A DNA stretch of 22,616 bases. Origin: Minisyncoccota bacterium. GTDB taxonomy: Bacteria; Verrucomicrobiota; Lentisphaeria; Oligosphaerales; MVZH01. Shown piece by piece: positions 1 to 8,600 of this stretch (position 1 is its first letter; the number at the start of each line of letters is the position of its first letter). The notes below the pieces were generated by a model that did not search any database, was not told the DNA's origin, and saw only the letters and a program-made list of their open reading frames with translations. Location of the stretch: contig JAIPIM010000017.1 of the NCBI GenBank assembly GCA_021734725.1, positions 1 through 22,616 of the forward strand, written 5' to 3'. The translations under genes and the position numbers were made by a program.

Positions 1-1180
1 CCCAGTACCACATATAGGCCGAACGCGGGCGAAGAGCATTGGGATTGTCGCTCGCCCTAATCCATTCATCGCGCGAACCAATGCCCGCCAGCCTTTCCAG
101 AAAGACACTGTGCCAGCAAGGACGCTTCCCTTCTGACGGGAGGGTGGGCCGCAGCGTGTTTTTGGCGGCAACTGCCCAGCAAGCCAGCTCCGGACGTCCC
201 AACCAGTCCGCCAACTGTTCCGCGTCGCGACAGGCCGCGAGTCCCTGGGCGCGAAGAGCACGAGGGCGCGCGAAAATATGGCCGTCCTCTTGAAAACCAT
301 TATCCGTGAAGTAATCGTGACCCGGACGGGCTTCGAGTGGATTTCCGTGCTTCGCCAGCCAGCGAAGGACCCGGCACAGCGAATCGCACAGTTCGTGTCC
401 TGTGTCCAAATCGCCGCTGAAGAGCACATACTCGCGTACGGAACTGACGTAATCCCACATATAATTCTGCAAAAGCCATTGTGAAGGAAAGCGGGGGATA
501 GTGGGCATGTAGTCGATTCGGTCGGCTGCCGTATATCCCGCTTCGGGATGGCGGTGGCCGCCTCCTTTAGCGGCGCAAGCAGGCACCGATCCATCCTCAT
601 TCTGGCTCGCCGCGACCATTCGCAGGCTCGTCTTCATCAGTTCTGTATCTCCGAATACCCCGGTATTACAGAGGTATTGGACGCGACAGTCCCCCAACCA
701 CAACAGACCGTCGCGTTTCACGCCGTCCTCGTAGTACGCCCGCATGCACAGCCGCGTGGTGCGACTGCTGATGGTCCAAATCTTGTTCAAGAGGGGATCC
801 GAGCATCGAAAGTATCCTCGTTCTTCGACGAAATGCGGTTTGGAAACGATTGAAACCCGTTCCACATGCCCAGCTCTTGCATCGGGCCACTGTACCGAAA
901 AATAGCGAAAAGCGCGGCGGCCATCGCCAGTCAATGTTTGCACGCCGGCTTTGCCCTTCCACCGGTCACGGGGTTGTCGAAACCAAGGTGTTTCGGGCGC
1001 TTGAGAGGACCGCAACTCCGGAAGTACTTCGCCGTAGTGCACGGACAGGGCGCCCGGCGCGGGCAGAGAAACATCGAAAGCCACGACTCCAACAACGGGT
1101 TCGCCCATGTCGTAAATGAACAAACCGTCGTCGCGTTTTTCAATAGCCTGGGCAACTACACTTGTTTTAGCGGATTGCAT
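1..1180 (-). CDS. GH78 alpha-L-rhamnosidase-like protein, partial (C-terminus beyond left edge)
   Basis: The minus strand is open without a stop from 1180 to the window edge: 393 visible codons. Residues about 28-53 resemble the beta-sandwich that precedes the GH78 barrel (a GEVVLPV-type strand, then HYGEVLPEL). Residues 123-136 (YFRCSDPLLNKIWT) match the start of the GH78 (alpha/alpha)6 barrel. Residues 155-164 (KRDGLLWLGD) occupy the place of the family motif RDERLGWxGD. G158 replaces the usual acidic residue, as in some GH78 subgroups, so rhamnosidase activity is not assured. There is no signal peptide, so the protein is probably cytoplasmic and acts on short oligosaccharides. Full-length members are about 700-1000 residues; roughly half is visible. 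Start: the ATG at 1180 lies 16 bases from AAGGAG (1197-1202); an in-frame TTG at 1192 lies 4 bases from it and may be the true start. It is divergent from the GntR-type regulator, its likely controller. Confidence 0.75.
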   Translation of the reverse strand, partial: MQSAKTSVVAQAIEKRDDGLFIYDMGEPVVGVVAFDVSLPAPGALSVHYGEVLPELRSSQAPETPWFRQPRDRWKGKAGVQTLTGDGRRAFRYFSVQWPDARAGHVERVSIVSKPHFVEERGYFRCSDPLLNKIWTISSRTTRLCMRAYYEDGVKRDGLLWLGDCRVQYLCNTGVFGDTELMKTSLRMVAASQNEDGSVPACAAKGGGHRHPEAGYTAADRIDYMPTIPRFPSQWLLQNYMWDYVSSVREYVLFSGDLDTGHELCDSLCRVLRWLAKHGNPLEARPGHDYFTDNGFQEDGHIFARPRALRAQGLAACRDAEQLADWLGRPELACWAVAAKNTLRPTLPSEGKRPCWHSVFLERLAGIGSRDEWIRASDNPNALRPRSAYMWYW

Positions 1181-1231
1181 TGTTGGAAGCAAGTCACTCC
1201 TTCCGGATTTATGACAGTGGAACATATTGTC

Positions 1232-1245
1232 GGATCATGCGATCC
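1232..1245. promoter_or_regulatory. Dyad in the divergent promoter region
   Basis: GGATC (1232-1236) and GATCC (1241-1245) are inverted around a 4-base centre. The dyad sits between the GH78-like gene and the regulator gene. A weak promoter pointing at the GH78-like gene (TTGTGG and TATGTT on the minus strand, 17 bp apart) overlaps it, so it could be an operator. The arms are only 5 bp, so chance is possible. Confidence 0.25.
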
Positions 1246-1283
1246 ACAAGCATAACGGCAGAAACCCCATTTGCCGATAATCC

Positions 1284-1299
1284 ACAGTAAACTTACTGT
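1284..1299. promoter_or_regulatory. Palindromic operator candidate between divergent genes
   Basis: ACAGTAA (1284-1290) and TTACTGT (1293-1299) form a perfect 7-bp inverted repeat around a 2-base centre. Compact, A/T-containing dyads of this size are typical binding sites for dimeric winged-helix regulators such as GntR proteins. It sits about 100 bp upstream of both divergent start codons, so one bound dimer could affect both promoters. That the adjacent regulator binds here is inference. Confidence 0.45.
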
Positions 1300-1343
1300 C
1301 AGTCGGCGGCAAATATGTTCAGACTTTTTTTCGGCACCCTTCC

Positions 1344-1372
1344 TTGACAAGACGGCAATAACGGAATAGACT
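1344..1372 (+). promoter_or_regulatory. Sigma70-type promoter for the GntR-SBP gene
   Basis: A perfect -35 hexamer TTGACA (1344-1349) is followed after exactly 17 bp by TAGACT (1367-1372), which matches TATAAT at four of six positions. Transcription would begin near 1379, which is the first in-frame ATG. The message would then be leaderless from that ATG, or the real start is one of the later codons discussed for the gene. Confidence 0.55.
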
Positions 1373-1396
1373 AATGGTATGCATAATGGTATACAT
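1372..1396. promoter_or_regulatory. Repeat cluster at the transcription start (autoregulatory operator candidate)
   Basis: TAATGGTAT occurs twice with a 12-bp period (1372-1380 and 1384-1392). Two palindromes overlap the copies: TATGCATA (1378-1385) and GTATAC (1389-1394). The cluster lies directly over the predicted transcription start, the usual place for a self-repressing operator. GTATAC-centred dyads are common in GntR-family sites; binding here is inferred. Confidence 0.4.
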
Positions 1397-2833
1397 AGCA
1401 TGGAAGTGCGGTCTCTCGCCGAACGGGAGGGGGACGAGCCGTTGTATGTACGGCTGAGAGAGCGTATCGCGGACTACATTACTCAGTCCGAGGTGGGTGA
1501 CCGGCTCCCTTCGGAGAGGGTTCTGGCCGAAGCGGCTGGCGTGAACCGCGCCACGGTGCGGAACGCCATTAAGGATTTTGTTCGAAAGGGAATTCTCAAG
1601 CGAGAGAAGGGCCGGCGCGGCACCATTATAGCCGCCAAGCTGGAGGAGGCCTCGGAACATCCAAACTGGCATCCGCTGCAGACCCATCGTTTCCCGGAAA
1701 TTTCGCCAAAGCGGACGAATGCCCTGACGCTTTCATTGTACGAAGATCTTCCCAATCAAAAACGCTTCTGGAGCGAGGCGGTCGACGATTTTAATGCGCA
1801 ACAGTCGAACGTCTCCATTGTGATTGACTGGGTGAATCACAGCATTTCGGAGCGTGACGAATACCTGCGGTATGTGCGAAAAAACCAGCCCGACATATTC
1901 CTTGTGGACGACTTGGCGTGCGACTTGTTTATGGAGAACGGTATTCTCCGTGAGATTCCGGAGGGGTTTCGCGCGAAACTTGAAAAAAGCCGGTATTACA
2001 ACACTTTTTTCGCGGACAACATCCGGAACCGGTACAGTCTTCCTCTCCATTTCTCCCCGCGCATAGCTGTCTGGAATCTCGATCTTGCCCAACAACTCGG
2101 GATTGCCGTGCCCGATGCCCCCTGTGAGACAACCGCGTTACTGAACATCTCAGATTCGGTGGCGGATACGTTGTCTGGAGACCTCATCGCCACCGGTAAT
2201 ATATGGGATCTGATGGTGAGTTTAGGGTTCCCTGAAACCGAACGCCTTGAGCTGGCTTTTTTTCGGAAACGCCTGTCTCTTCTCGCTCCTTTCGCGGGAA
2301 GACACAAACACGCTTTTTCAGTGTCCCAGAAACACTATTTTCAGGCAATGGAGAAGTTTGTAAAGGGAGAGATGCTCTTTTTCGTGGGGAATGTTCTTTT
2401 CGCCCTTCAGTTTGTGGACAGGTTTCCGTTTCGCTTTGGCGGTACGTGGCTTCTTCCTGAAAAAAATTTGAGCTACAGCGAAAATTGCTCCAGAGTCGCC
2501 GTATACTCCGAGGCAGGTAACGCCGGAGATATCTGGGCTTTTCTTGAAAGCCTGTATTCGAAGAAAAACTCCAGGCGGATGCTCCAAAGGAGAATGAACT
2601 GTTCATACCGCAAGAGCGCCAACGTCGAATTGGAGAAAACGATTCCGGGACTGACCGCCGCGGACATTGACCGCCTTCTGGATCGATATTCTGCCCGCGT
2701 TACCGGTAACCCCGCTTATTTCTTTACGTTCGGTATACGTGATTTGTACCGGACACTAATGGATGAAGAGTTGGATGTCGAGACCGCGGCGGCGGAAGCG
2801 TTTCGCATGTATAAAGGTCGATACTATCCGTAA
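1379..2833 (+). CDS. GntR-type transcription regulator fused to an ABC-type sugar-binding (SBP) domain
   Basis: Residues about 22-84 are a GntR winged helix: LYVRLRERIADYI, then LPSERVLAEAAGVNRATVRNA and the wing KREKGRRGT. Residues about 112-484 resemble extracellular solute-binding proteins of ABC sugar transporters (MalE/SBP type 1): an opening strand ALTLSLYEDL, QPDIFLVDD, and SPRIAVWNLDLAQQLGI, which matches the family's YNKDLFEKAGI region. There is no signal peptide or membrane segment, so the sugar-binding fold works in the cytoplasm as the sensor. Most sugar-sensing GntR proteins carry UTRA or FCD domains, or less often a LacI-type sensor, so this pairing is unusual. Start uncertain: ATG 1379 has no Shine-Dalgarno and coincides with the predicted transcription start; ATG 1400 has none either; TTG 1442 follows a GGGAGGGGG stretch at 8 bases and still keeps the whole winged helix. 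It probably controls the divergent GH78-like gene and perhaps the downstream exported proteins. Confidence 0.8.
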   Translation: MHNGIHSMEVRSLAEREGDEPLYVRLRERIADYITQSEVGDRLPSERVLAEAAGVNRATVRNAIKDFVRKGILKREKGRRGTIIAAKLEEASEHPNWHPLQTHRFPEISPKRTNALTLSLYEDLPNQKRFWSEAVDDFNAQQSNVSIVIDWVNHSISERDEYLRYVRKNQPDIFLVDDLACDLFMENGILREIPEGFRAKLEKSRYYNTFFADNIRNRYSLPLHFSPRIAVWNLDLAQQLGIAVPDAPCETTALLNISDSVADTLSGDLIATGNIWDLMVSLGFPETERLELAFFRKRLSLLAPFAGRHKHAFSVSQKHYFQAMEKFVKGEMLFFVGNVLFALQFVDRFPFRFGGTWLLPEKNLSYSENCSRVAVYSEAGNAGDIWAFLESLYSKKNSRRMLQRRMNCSYRKSANVELEKTIPGLTAADIDRLLDRYSARVTGNPAYFFTFGIRDLYRTLMDEELDVETAAAEAFRMYKGRYYP

Positions 2834-2949
2834 GAAATCCCCATGAACCGTAGCCAAAAACAGGGAGGAAGTCTCGCGTGTTCAGGAAGCATCGTCAGCG
2901 TCATTGTGTTTGCTCTACGATCGGAAAAAACAACGGAAAGGAGTTCGTC

Positions 2950-4734
2950 ATGAAATCGTCATTATCGTCTATCGTTCGCCTCAGTGTCATCCTCGTTATC
3001 ATCGTCTCGCTTGCATCGGTTCGCGCGGCGGTATGGAGCGGCGCGGCCAATACCACGTCGGGTTCGGGTACGGATTGGAATACCGCGGGCAACTGGAATC
3101 CGTCGGGCGTCCCGGGAGTGGGGGTTGACGCCGACTGTCAGATGTCGGACGCGGATTACACAATCAATTACAATACGCCCATGTCCGCGGACTCCTTTGG
3201 TAAGCTCCTGATTAGCAACGACGCGGATCATACCACGACACTCAACATCGACGCAGGCGGATTCAAATCGTATCACACCGAACCGAGCACGGTTACAAGC
3301 GCCGGCGGCAAGATCGTTGTGGGCAACGATGGCGATGCCGGGTTTTATGGTATGTATAGCCCTTCAACGGGAAATGCGGACCTCACTGTTGCCGGTGACT
3401 TCGTTGTTGACGGAGGAAACGCCGTTATCTATGCCGGTCGCTACACACTGGTCGACGACGGCGGCAGTATCACGGTTAAGGGCGGTAATCTTCTGTTGAA
3501 TACGTACCAAACTTCCCCCGCCAGAGTCACGGACGCTGTCGTGAACCTCCAAGGAGGGGCTTTGACGTTCAACAGAGGGGTAAGGCTCGGATATTACGGT
3601 GCCGGAGACGGCGTGCTGAACATTACCGGGGGCACCCTGACTCTGAGCGGGGCAACCATTGGCATGGGGAACGATAGCGGCCTCATCGACATGAGCGGCG
3701 GTACCGTTACAAATGATTCAGTACTAATCCTGGGTTATGACAATTACAGCTCGGGCAACAAAGGCGTTCTCAACCTCTCCGGCGGCACCTGGACTCAGGA
3801 CGGCGGCGAACAGGTGACTCTCGCCCGTTTTAGGGGCACCGAGGGCAATGCGTTGAACATTACCGGCACCGGCCTTTTCACTACCACCGGGGACATGCGG
3901 ATCGGCGATGAGACCGACAGAGGCGTCGGTTCGGGAACACTGAACGTGAACGGTGGAAGCTACATTGCCACAAACGAGGATGGTGACGCGACGGTCGATT
4001 TATACAGAGGTACAGTGAGAGTACAGAACGGCACGCTGACTACGGATCGGTTGACCGCTACGAACGGGACGTACAGCGTGATCGACTTTGACGGCGGGAC
4101 AATGACCATCAACGACAGCACCGACGTGGACAATGGATCGACGCTGCAGGTTGGCGACGGTACGAAGGAAGCGCTTTTGGTGTTGAACGGATCGACCCAC
4201 AGTTTCGCGAACGGACTGTCCGTGAGCAACAATGCCGCACTTCAGGGGACCGGTACGATAACGACACCGGCCGGCACCACCTCCACTTCGGTTGCGAGCG
4301 GTGGAACGCTGATCCCGGGAAACAGCATCGGGACCCTCAACGTCACCCACGATCTGAGCATTGCGGGTGGTGCCGGTTATGACTACGAAATCAGCTCCCT
4401 TAGCGTCCATGACCTGGTGGCCGTAGGCGGTGAACTTACGCTGCCGGGCACCGGAGAAACCGTGACTTTGAACCTGTCGTTAGTCGAACCCAAGAGAACT
4501 CTTTCGGCGGCGGACGTGGAGCTGTTCACCTACGGCACGCTGGCTGGATACACGGGCGTCGATTGGACCATCAACCTGATCGGCGACTACTGGCTGGGGA
4601 CACCAAGCGTGTATGACGATGAAAGCGGCACGATTTACCTCAGCGGCATAACCTTTATCCCGGAACCGGCTTCGATTGCGCTCCTCGGCCTTGGGCTTTT
4701 GGCGTTGATGCGTCGGAAAAGACGGAGGGGCTAA
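2950..4734 (+). CDS. PEP-CTERM exported protein with beta-helix-like repeats
   Basis: The 594-residue product has a signal peptide (MKSSLSSIVRLSVILVIIVS...SVRA, cut near residue 26) and a C-terminal PEP-CTERM sorting signal: PEP at 571-573, a hydrophobic stretch, then MRRKRRR. In known systems exosortase removes this tail and the protein reaches the envelope or exopolysaccharide. The mature N-terminus has the WNTAGNWNPSGVPG motif common in PVC autotransporter-like proteins. Residues about 190-330 contain repeats such as NITGGTLTLSG, DMSGGTVTN and NLSGGTWTQDGG, consistent with a right-handed beta-helix. Start: ATG 2950 follows AAAGGAG at a good distance and opens directly into the signal peptide. 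The frame is open upstream to a GTG at 2878 that also has a GGAGG, but that would bury the signal peptide. No catalytic residues are recognisable; a structural or adhesive role is likely. Confidence 0.85.
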   Translation: MKSSLSSIVRLSVILVIIVSLASVRAAVWSGAANTTSGSGTDWNTAGNWNPSGVPGVGVDADCQMSDADYTINYNTPMSADSFGKLLISNDADHTTTLNIDAGGFKSYHTEPSTVTSAGGKIVVGNDGDAGFYGMYSPSTGNADLTVAGDFVVDGGNAVIYAGRYTLVDDGGSITVKGGNLLLNTYQTSPARVTDAVVNLQGGALTFNRGVRLGYYGAGDGVLNITGGTLTLSGATIGMGNDSGLIDMSGGTVTNDSVLILGYDNYSSGNKGVLNLSGGTWTQDGGEQVTLARFRGTEGNALNITGTGLFTTTGDMRIGDETDRGVGSGTLNVNGGSYIATNEDGDATVDLYRGTVRVQNGTLTTDRLTATNGTYSVIDFDGGTMTINDSTDVDNGSTLQVGDGTKEALLVLNGSTHSFANGLSVSNNAALQGTGTITTPAGTTSTSVASGGTLIPGNSIGTLNVTHDLSIAGGAGYDYEISSLSVHDLVAVGGELTLPGTGETVTLNLSLVEPKRTLSAADVELFTYGTLAGYTGVDWTINLIGDYWLGTPSVYDDESGTIYLSGITFIPEPASIALLGLGLLALMRRKRRRG

Positions 4735-4741
4735 GAGCCTG

Positions 4742-4760
4742 TCGGACTTGCCAAGTCCGA
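4742..4760. repeat. 8-bp-stem hairpin after the PEP-CTERM gene
   Basis: TCGGACTT (4742-4749) pairs with AAGTCCGA (4753-4760) across GCC. The flanks GAGCCTG and AGCCTCC extend the pairing imperfectly. There is no T-run after it, so it is more likely a REP-like or mRNA-stabilising hairpin than a terminator; the real terminator candidate follows 15 bp later. Confidence 0.5.
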
Positions 4761-4774
4761 AGCCTCCTATTATG

Positions 4775-4805
4775 AAAAAAAGTGCGCGGAAACCGCCGCA
4801 TTTTT
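4775..4805 (+). terminator. Intrinsic terminator, possibly bidirectional
   Basis: A run of seven A (4775-4781) leads to TGCGCGG (4783-4789), an AAA loop, then CCGCCGCA (4793-4800) and TTTTT (4801-4805). The stem pairs over 7 bp with one bulged C at 4796. A-run, GC stem and T-run together work in both directions. It closes the transcript of the PEP-CTERM gene. Confidence 0.6.
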
Positions 4806-4866
4806 CCGGGTTGTTCTCTGCCTTACAACCGAGCAGTGCCAAGACGGTAACTTGCGCGCCGGAATT

Positions 4867-4938
4867 GTAATGCGGTTCTCAGAGCCGCGAACCGGCACGC
4901 CCGCGGGCCTGTAGTCCCGCTTTACTTGTGCGTCGCCG
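4867..4938. repeat. Interspersed repeat, copy 1 (related copy at 15663-15764)
   Basis: This gap between genes contains a hairpin (GCGGTT...AGCCGC, 4872-4888) and ends with a 21-base block at 4918-4938 reading CGCTTTACTTGTGCGTCGCCG. The copy at 15.7 kb has the same order: GTRATGCGGTYCTC, a complementary GCCGC arm, then the terminal block with 19 of 21 identical bases. The middle differs in sequence and length. It appears to be a degenerate dispersed element; function unknown. Confidence 0.5.
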
Positions 4939-4979
4939 GAGGCAGATTGAAACGCTCGTAGAATTGGAATACTTGCACT

Positions 4980-5606
4980 ATGAGACAAGCCACCATTCGC
5001 GGATGGATGCATACAAAACTCGGCGGGCACGTTTTCACCCTGATCGAACTCCTCGTCGTTGTGGCGATCATTGCCATTCTCGCGAGCCTGCTTCTGCCGT
5101 CTTTGAAAAAAGCCAGAGAGAAAGCAAGGCAGGTTGTGTGCGCCAACAACTTAAAGCAGCTTCACATCTACACGACGTTCTACGAGGAGGACTATGGCAG
5201 AAGACCTCCCAGCTTCGCGGGCTGGTATTGGTACGGCGCAACGTGGCCTAAACTTCTTCTGTATGAGGTTACAGGAAGTCCGTATACTCAGGGTCACGAC
5301 ACGTTCTTCTGTCCGTCAACGTACGCAGGACGCGGCTCTTGGAACGGCCAAACCAATTACTGTTATAATGACGATCCAGCCTTGCCCGTTGCATTCTCCC
5401 GGATCGATAATCCCGGCACAATCTCAATGTTCGTGGATGGCGGACAACGGCGCTTGTCGGACGGGTATGTACATTACCGATATACCGTTACTATCAGGAC
5501 GCCTCCAATATGCTATGTGCATAACAATCAGGCAAATGCCGTTTTTGTGGATGGCCACGCCGAGGCGGTTACGACACGCCCGTTCCCCGCTTCCTTTATA
5601 AAATAA
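4980..5606 (+). CDS. Prepilin-like (type II secretion pseudopilin-type) protein with H-X9-DG signature
   Basis: The 208-residue product has the type IV prepilin N-terminus FTLIELLVVVAIIAILASL (residues about 20-38), followed by LLPSLKKAREKARQVVCANNLKQL, the usual continuation in PVC-group pseudopilins. Near the C-terminus, HNNQANAVFVDG fits the H-X9-DG signature that defines a large PVC-specific subfamily. The residue before FTLIE is V rather than G, so cleavage by prepilin peptidase may differ from the classic site. PVC genomes carry many such solitary genes, usually next to exported enzymes and without pilus assembly genes, as here. Start is uncertain: ATG 4980 and ATG 5007 both lack a clear ribosome site; the later start would give a shorter, more typical leader. 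Confidence 0.85.
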   Translation: MRQATIRGWMHTKLGGHVFTLIELLVVVAIIAILASLLLPSLKKAREKARQVVCANNLKQLHIYTTFYEEDYGRRPPSFAGWYWYGATWPKLLLYEVTGSPYTQGHDTFFCPSTYAGRGSWNGQTNYCYNDDPALPVAFSRIDNPGTISMFVDGGQRRLSDGYVHYRYTVTIRTPPICYVHNNQANAVFVDGHAEAVTTRPFPASFIK

Positions 5607-5659
5607 AACGAATGGCGCAGTTCTTACTTCTTTTACCGTTATAATCGAAAGGGCGCATC

Positions 5660-8600
5660 ATGCACTTTGACCTACGTACACCTGAACATTATTTATTTCG
5701 GTCCTCCTTCTTTGCCATCATTCTCGCGGCCACTGTCATCAGCCGCTTGTACGGCGGCACGGTTCCGGTGGGGTACGATGAACCGGCCTCGGATCGCGGC
5801 GGGTTGCGCCTGAAGGGGGGCCTGCAATGGATTCAAGAGGTTTTTCCACGCATCATCGTGTTTGCCGAAAAGCCTGTGTGGTCCCCCCCCACGGTATTCT
5901 TCATTACCAATTACGGGGGAGTGGACACGATTCAGGAATTGAAGCGACGCTTTCCCATGGACGTACTGCACTACCACGGCATGTCAATAAACCGACAACG
6001 ATTTTTCGAACTTCTCAACAGTCGCGAACACATCGACTGTTTTGTGATGAGCCGTTTCAACACGAAGTCAACACCTCCCGACGTGCAGTACGAAATCCTG
6101 CGGCGCGTGGGTGACGGCGCGGGATTCGTGATGATCGACGATTTTGACCGGTCGAGTACGCTGTCGCCCGGATACCTGGACCTGAAACCGGAGACTAGTG
6201 GCAACCGTGTGTTCGCGGGCGTTCCCTACGATGGATTACGTCAATGGGTCGGTACGGATCCGCTAAACCTGAATATTATGAATTTTTGGTGCACGCCAAG
6301 CTTGTCCCGCGGCGCGGGCGTGAAACCGTTTACTTTCAGCGGAGTCAGTGTTTCGCCTTTTGGCAAGGGACGCGTCATCTGGATCACTACCGGAACTCAC
6401 TGGGCGCGCAGAGGGCGGAATGGGCGTACATTGCTGCCTCACATTTCGCAACGACGCGACATGTGGGTGGAAACGGATTACTACTACAGCCATACCGCAA
6501 AGGCCATCCTCCGTGCTTGCGGCATTGCACAGCCTACACGGATTGCTGATGTTGAGCTTGCGGAAGCGCCACGCGTGATGCTGGAGACGGAAGATCCTTT
6601 CAGCGGCCGGTTGCGCTGGCAGGCGCGCGATACGTGGGGCGTTATTTCCGAGCGTGGCGAAACAGCCGTCACGCCCAACGCCGGGAAAACCTCCGTTCCT
6701 CTTTCGGATATCGCATTGACCGACGCCGGGCGCTATTTTGTCGATGTCTGGCTTGAAACCGACGATGGCCGCACCGTGGATTGGGGCAGCGGATTCAAAC
6801 ATGTGGACCACGGAGTATCCCCCTGCGAGATGACCTTTAAATATCCCGAAGGCGCTCCGCGGGGAGCGACTCTCGAGGGAACCGTTGCGGTTCCGGAATC
6901 GTGTCCGGCCGCGCGTTTACGCTTGGAATTAGTCGACCGCTATTGGCGCAACGTCGGCACCCAGAGCGTCGCCGCAAAGCCTGGACAGACCGTAGCGTAT
7001 CGCTTCCCTTCCGAGGGACTCGACGGCCAGATCTGGACCGTCAAGGCCGATTTGCTGGACGATCGGGGACACATTCTTTCGCGCGCTTTTCAAACGGTTA
7101 CCAGTCCCCACACCCCGGCTACCCGCAGTGGTTTTCACCCCACCATGACGAGCGTGACCGGAACAAACCCCGAAGAGGCCGCTCGCGCCGAGTACCTGCG
7201 ACGTCTGGGTTTTCTGGCGAACCGGCCTTACGGCAGCGGCAATCCGATCATCGCCGAGAGTATGGCCTGGCGCGACGTTCAACTGCATCCTTTCGCCTTC
7301 CGCGTTACGGGAGCCTCGGATGACTTCAATCATGACCGCATCTGCGATTGGGCCGATCCCCTGGTGCGTCGGGAACTGGCGGAACTGCATCAAACGCTCA
7401 CTCGTCTACACCGGCCGTTCGGCCTGCGCGGTTTTAACCTGACCGACGATTCAAAACCACGCGGCAACCTTCCTCTCGGCCCCTATACCGTCGTTGCCTT
7501 TCACCGATGGCTGGAAAAGGAGTATGGCGGTCTGAACGAGACGGCCCGGGCCTGGGGCATCAAGTCCAGCGGCTTCGGTCGCATTCATTCGTGGGGGCGG
7601 ATTCACCAGGCCAGCGTGAAGGCGTGGTACGACAAAGGCATTACAGCGCCATGGATCGATGCCCAACGCTTCCTTCAACAGCATTGGGTGGACGTCATTG
7701 TCCATGTTCGCGATGCCGTACGAGAGGTCTATCCTCAAGCTTACGTGGGCTCCGATGCGGCCTACTACGAAAACGCCGCATCCGATCTGTTCGGCCAGGT
7801 CGAATACGTCGCTCCCTACTATGGCCACGGTTCGGTTAAACTCGCCGTTGCACGCGGTGCCGCCCGACGCGAAGGAGATTTCGGCGCGTGCCTCGGTGCG
7901 TACGGTGGCAAACCAACGCGCATGACTGGACGGCGCAGCCAGATCTGGGATGTGCTCTTTGCCGGGGGCACCGGTTTCTATTACTGGAGATTCCAAGATG
8001 GCTTGCGCGAAGATCTCACGCTGAGCGACGCGCACGCACTGTACCAGTGTGAAGTGGTGGAAGAACTGAGCGACGGCATCGGCGAGTTGTTCACGGCGGG
8101 TGAGCGCATTTTCAATCCAATTGCCATCCTGTCCAGCCAGACCTCCGGAATCTGCGACCAGCTGGACGACGAGGGTATGGGGAACAGCGGCGGCGCATTC
8201 CAGAACGCAATGGAAGATCTTGGCTTGAATCCCTTTATTATTACCGGGGAAGAGCTCGCGGGAGGCTGGCTTGGGGAACATGGAGTGCGCCTGCTTCTGC
8301 TACCCGGCTGCAACAGTCTGAGTGACGCTGAAATCGAGACTATCCGCTCGTTTGTGGACGGTGGCGGCATTGCACTCGCGGATGTGCGCCCCGGTATTCG
8401 TATGCCCAACGGCACCCCGCGCAAGGAAGTCGCCCTGGACAAAGTGTTCGGAATAACGGTCGATTCCAAGGACAAAGCCACTCGGTCCCGCGGGCGACTC
8501 CAGGGACAGCCCTTCGGTGGAGGCGAAACACTCGGATTTGGTGACATGCTCTGCGATCCGCGTCTGAGCGCGGCGAAGAGCGCGCAAGCCCGGGCCGAGC

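Noticed and set aside
2878..2949. GTG 2878 as start of the first PEP-CTERM protein
   Set aside because: It would place 24 residues before a normal signal peptide; ATG 2950 has AAAGGAG and begins directly with the signal.
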